Positions 61,088 through 64,000 of a stretch of DNA of 64,000 bases are shown in pieces. A program made the translations under genes and the position numbers. This DNA is from UBA6522 sp963664945 (GTDB lineage: Bacteria; Pseudomonadota; Gammaproteobacteria; Steroidobacterales; Rariloculaceae), in contig OY761822.1 of NCBI GenBank assembly GCA_963664945.1, positions 4,092,001 through 4,156,000 on the forward strand. The letters run 5' to 3'. A model generated the notes under the pieces. That model searched no databases and was not told the DNA's origin. It saw only the letters and a program-made list of their open reading frames with translations. Numbering within the stretch: the stretch's first letter is position 1; each line of letters opens with the position of its first letter.

Positions 61088-61729
61088 TCAGGGGCGCATA
61101 CCGCCCATGCCCGCCGGCGCACCGGCCGGCCGGCAGGGGTGCTCCTCAGCGCGGTCGGGATCGCAGACGAAAACGGTGTCCATGAAGTTTGCCCACTGGG
61201 TCCATGATCTGGTGGGTGGGTCCTGCTTCCAGATCATGCTCAGGATGTGCAGCCGATCGTTGCCGAGCACGGTCTTGTTCAGGGATGCCAGAGTCTGACC
61301 TTCGGGCAATTCGCACACCTGCCGCCAGAAAACCATGGAGTAGCCGTTTTCCGGGCCCTCGCCCAGTAATTCCGAGGCGAATGACGTGCAATTGTTTGCA
61401 TCGGCCTCGGCCCGCAGCTCGTAGACGCGGTCCGCGCTTGTAATGCCCGCGGCGGTGCGATACGTCTCCTGGCGCAAGGCCTCCCGCCAGTCGGACGGTT
61501 CCTGGCCACGGGGAAAAATATAACTTTCGTCCTTCTCTTCCGCTTCCCGCCGGTAGGGTGTCCAGCCGTTGGGCAAGGGCACCATCATGGTCTCGCCTTC
61601 GGGGGTACGCAGAACGACCTGGCCCGCCATACCCTGCGGTCCGCCCATGCCCCCGCCCATTTGCGCGGCCGCGGGAGCGCTGAACGCAACAGAAAGCGCC
61701 GCCACCATAGCCAGATTTCTTGCCACCAT
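61088..61729 (-). CDS. Exported hypothetical protein with Met/Gly-rich termini
   Basis: ATG 61729 gives 213 residues with a leader (LAMVAALSVAFSAPAAAQ), cut before the glycine/methionine-rich segment MGGGMGGPQGMAGQ. The body contains LPNGWTPYRREAEEKDESYI, NNCTSFASELLGEGPENGYS, CELPEGQTLASLNKTVLG and FVCDPDRAEEHPC, with four or more cysteines that could form disulfides. The end is again Gly/Met-rich (PAGAPAGMGGMRP). I do not recognise the family. It is convergent with the fused protein gene. Confidence 0.65.
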   Translation of the reverse strand: MVARNLAMVAALSVAFSAPAAAQMGGGMGGPQGMAGQVVLRTPEGETMMVPLPNGWTPYRREAEEKDESYIFPRGQEPSDWREALRQETYRTAAGITSADRVYELRAEADANNCTSFASELLGEGPENGYSMVFWRQVCELPEGQTLASLNKTVLGNDRLHILSMIWKQDPPTRSWTQWANFMDTVFVCDPDRAEEHPCRPAGAPAGMGGMRP

Positions 61730-62067
61730 GTTGTGTTCCACCCTAATGTCTCTTGTCGGGATGCCATTAATCATGATACGTGCGCCGCGGTCCACAAGGC
61801 CAATGCCAATTCCCGGCGATCGACTGTTTGTCGGCCTGTGCGATGTCGGGCCGTTCGAACTTCCGCAGGATGTCTGCCCGCTCGCACTTGGTCCTCCTTC
61901 TTGGGGTCGACGCCGATCAGGCCGTCACCATGCCGGAAAAATGTGCAGTCAGTGTGAAGATCCATGTGAGAAGTTCAGAAAATTGACAAGGCGCCGCGTT
62001 GATTGGACTATCGCCATTTGAGCGAGTGGACGCGCAAAGGCGCTTGTCGGCGACTACGGAGTGGATC
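61730..62067. other. Intergenic region with no identified gene
   Basis: The 338 bases hold the promoters for the divergent exported protein (-) and cupin (+) genes. A minus-strand open frame at 61771-61965 (with GDGLIGVDPKKED) looks protein-like over a short stretch but could not be assigned to a family; it may be a gene fragment. Confidence 0.4.
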
Positions 62068-62625
62068 ATGGGCGTAAGGCGAGTAGTTACGGGCCACGAC
62101 GGAAGCGGCAAGGCCATCGTGATCTCCGATGGCGATGCCGCAAACATTGTTCGGCCTGCTCATCGGCCCGGGGTCGCCATTCACAACGTCTGGCGCCTGG
62201 ACAGCGCGCCGGCGAAGGTCTTCGGGCCGGAGGAGACCACGGCAGGCACCATCGGGTTGCTGCCGCCCGCCAACGGCTCGGTCTTTCGCGTTATCGAGTT
62301 TCCGCCCGAGAAGGGCTGGATAGACGATGTAGACGCGGACGCGGCGAAGGCTGCTTGGGACTCCATCGGCGCCGGGCATGTTGGGGATAGAAGCGATGCG
62401 GCGCCGCATCCGTTGATGCACCGAACCGAAACGGTGGATTTCGCACTCTGTCTGGAGGGCGAAGTCTACTTGGTGCTCGACGACTCGGAGGTCCTGATCA
62501 AGGCCGGCGACACGGTCATCCAAAGGGGCACCAACCACGCTTGGAGCAACCGCTCAGATGCCGTGTGCAAGATGATGTTCGTTCTCGTCGACGGCACGTT
62601 CGAGGGCGAAGCCGAGGCAAGCTAG
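62068..62625 (+). CDS. Cupin-domain protein
   Basis: ATG 62068 (MGVRRVVTGHDGSGKAIVIS) gives 185 residues. The N-terminal VVTGHD..GKA..ISDG pattern and the later cupin barrel are typical of a group of small bacterial cupins. Candidate metal ligands are H in HPLMHRTETVDFALCLEGE and H in QRGTNHAWSNRSD, corresponding to cupin motifs 1 and 2; VYLVLDDSEVLIKAGD lies between. It may be a dioxygenase- or isomerase-like enzyme; substrate unknown. Confidence 0.82.
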   Translation: MGVRRVVTGHDGSGKAIVISDGDAANIVRPAHRPGVAIHNVWRLDSAPAKVFGPEETTAGTIGLLPPANGSVFRVIEFPPEKGWIDDVDADAAKAAWDSIGAGHVGDRSDAAPHPLMHRTETVDFALCLEGEVYLVLDDSEVLIKAGDTVIQRGTNHAWSNRSDAVCKMMFVLVDGTFEGEAEAS

Positions 62626-62733
62626 CAGGCTGCCAGGGTCTGTTTACGCTCTTTGTGACCGCGTTACCGAGCCGCTCCATGGACCGCTTTGCCACGCCCT
62701 GGGTCCTGCGCAATATCGACTACTCCTCATCGA

Positions 62734-63020
62734 CTACCCCTCGCTGCCGTGTAACGCGTCGATTTGCGCCCGCAGCGCGTCGAGCTGCGCCTGCTCCTCC
62801 CCCGACAGGTCGCCGGCCATCAGGTCATTGTGCTCGTAGGGGTCCTCCTGCAGATCGAAGAAGTGCTCGGCGTCTCGATTCCCACGCCGAAGCTTGCCAG
62901 CGTTTCCACGCCCATGTCGTCGCCCAGGATGACCAGGATGTTGGGACGCGATCCGTCGCCCCCCTGCGCGTTGGCGGCGGAGGCCGCAACGAACAGGCAG
63001 ATTGCCGCCAACGCTCTCAT
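62734..63020 (-). pseudogene. Sulfatase gene with large internal deletion
   Basis: Reading from ATG 63020, the 5' part encodes a signal peptide and the sulfatase start (LAAICLFVAASAANAQGG, then RPNILVILGDDMGVETLASF). After about 47 residues the sequence jumps, out of frame, to a sulfatase C-terminus: AEHFFDLQEDPYEHNDLMAG, then LDALRAQIDALHGSEG and stop at 62734. The formylglycine motif, both metal sites and some 400 residues are missing. Start and stop of the gene survive, which points to an internal deletion. Confidence 0.82.
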
Positions 63021-63055
63021 GTTTCGGCTGTCAGGCCATCGCCGCTCTGTACGCA

Positions 63056-64000
63056 TCATCTGTATATCGAAATATCGGTGTCCCTAAGTTCGCACTCGAA
63101 ACGTTCGCCTTCTTCGATCCCCGGCAGCATCTCATCGCCGGGCTTGTAGACCCAGGTGTGGTCCCAGATTGCCGGTTCCACCAGGTTTTCCGCGTCCGTG
63201 ATGACGATTTCGTACTGAAGCTCCGTCTCGTCCTCGCTCATTGTGTACCGCTCGACCATCGTGACGTTCTCGCTCATCGGGGTGCCATCCTGATCGAGGT
63301 ACGGCCAGTCAAACTGGTTCGTGTCGACGACGAGCGTGCCCCCCTCCCAGCGCCCGACCGAATACCCGAGATGACTTCGCGCCTGGGACTGGCCACGCCC
63401 TTCTTCACTCATGTGAAACACGCGCTGCTGACCCCATTCCTCGATCCGCTGGACGATCCGGTCACCCTCATCGACAAGCTCTATGGGATAGGGGTTCAGG
63501 ATGGCGTTCGGCATACCCGGCGGTATGCACTGGAGACTCGGATCGTCGGTCAACGGGTCATACGCGTCTACCGCCGCCTGAGCCGCAGGCGTAAGCACTA
63601 GCGGATTGCGGAGTCGGTATCGAGTCTCGAAACTCCATACCTTGAACAGTCCGGTGCCGGTCGCATCGACCGCGCCTTCCGATGCCGCGGTCCGTCGCAG
63701 CGGCGCCCCCTCGCCGCCAGGCAAGAGCACATGAGAAGGACCACCGAATATCATGCGCTCGCCGCGCCGGGAAGCTCTCCCGCCTGCCCTGACGCGATCG
63801 CCGACGTTCACGGACTCCCTGGTAAAGCCCCTTCGTATCAGTTCGCTCGTCGTATTGCCTTCCGTTACCCATTCTTCGACCACACCGTCAGCGTTCACCA
63901 CTTCGATCGTGAAACCGGTATGGGGATTTCTCCAGAAGACTTCGGTGACGACCCCCTCGATCTCCACTCTCCTGTCCGGATCATAGAACGCCACTACCGA
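63056..64000 (-). CDS. Long DUF6152-like exported protein, 5' end outside window
   Basis: The frame is open to the right edge, so the leader and HH motif are cut off. The N-domain continues FYDPDRRVEIEGVVTEVFWR, NPHTGFTIEVVNADG and FTRESVNVGDRVRAGGRA. The C-domain is DPSLQCIPPGMPNAILNPYP, QRIEEWGQQRVFHMSE and SVGRWEGGTLVVDTNQFDWP. It is the closest relative by eye of the 14072 product, sharing CIPPGMP and the D-x-W-x-Y segment. At least 312 residues are present. It lies 35 bases upstream of the sulfatase pseudogene on the same strand. Confidence 0.82.
   Translation of the reverse strand, partial: SVVAFYDPDRRVEIEGVVTEVFWRNPHTGFTIEVVNADGVVEEWVTEGNTTSELIRRGFTRESVNVGDRVRAGGRASRRGERMIFGGPSHVLLPGGEGAPLRRTAASEGAVDATGTGLFKVWSFETRYRLRNPLVLTPAAQAAVDAYDPLTDDPSLQCIPPGMPNAILNPYPIELVDEGDRIVQRIEEWGQQRVFHMSEEGRGQSQARSHLGYSVGRWEGGTLVVDTNQFDWPYLDQDGTPMSENVTMVERYTMSEDETELQYEIVITDAENLVEPAIWDHTWVYKPGDEMLPGIEEGERFECELRDTDISIYR

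Noticed and set aside
61771..61965. A short minus-strand frame with protein-like text between the exported protein and cupin genes
   Set aside because: Too short and not assignable to a family; kept only as a remark in the intergenic entry.

Overview
The window looks like a high-GC, probably gammaproteobacterial chromosome. Supporting signs are an outer-membrane (TonB) receptor, periplasmic c-type cytochromes, Tat/lipoprotein exports, TRAP transporters, three DUF5916 outer-membrane-type proteins and many DUF6152-like exported proteins. This mix is typical of uncultured marine or host-associated Gammaproteobacteria; the taxonomic placement is inference. A secreted plant-type leucine-rich-repeat protein, dense insertion sequences and several genes with internal deletions would fit a host-associated, eroding genome.

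Layout. (1) 1-9 kb is a mobile-element scrapyard: a conjugation gene (traH) cut by an IS3-family element, a membrane protein, an LRR protein, the 3' end of a group II intron (reverse-transcriptase tail plus domain V), a decayed IS66 remnant, and an intact ISAs1-type element whose transposase carries an N-terminal DruA-like (DUF4338) domain; this element abuts a beheaded TonB receptor. (2) 9.6-16.2 kb encodes exported proteins: cytochrome c', two paralogous secreted proteins and several DUF6152-like proteins. One DUF6152 gene is split by an IS1634-family element with an exact CTAG duplication, and a metallo-beta-lactamase-fold gene has lost its middle. (3) 16.4-20.7 kb holds an ECF sigma factor, a putative anti-sigma protein, a DUF4097 protein and a DUF5916 protein. 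(4) 20.9-31.5 kb has DUF1428, an amidohydrolase/decarboxylase, a diheme cytochrome c, a DUF1295 membrane enzyme, two tandem DUF5916 proteins and a PhoD-like phosphatase. (5) 31.5-32.9 kb is the most striking object: a lone TnpB nuclease gene inside a 1,357-bp element with DDE-transposon-like terminal inverted repeats and a perfect 8-bp target duplication, lying between divergent phoD-like and MBL-fold genes. (6) 34-45 kb is a catabolic/transport island: TRAP system 1 (P, Q, M), a divergent GntR regulator, a beta-hydroxyacid dehydrogenase, a TauE/SafE exporter, a sulfatase, and TRAP system 2 (P plus fused QM). It could process a sulfated or sulfonated organic acid. (7) 45-51.5 kb is a complete type III restriction-modification system. 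(8) 51.5-64 kb has more DUF6152-like proteins, a coiled-coil DUF1640-like protein, a TAXI-type TRAP transporter, a giant fused membrane/spermidine-synthase-like protein, a cupin, an internally deleted sulfatase and a further DUF6152-like gene running off the edge.

Starts were chosen from signal peptides, ribosome-binding sites or paralogue alignment where the longest open frame was implausible. No tRNA, rRNA or CRISPR array was seen. Function assignments rest on motif recognition by eye; no database search was run.
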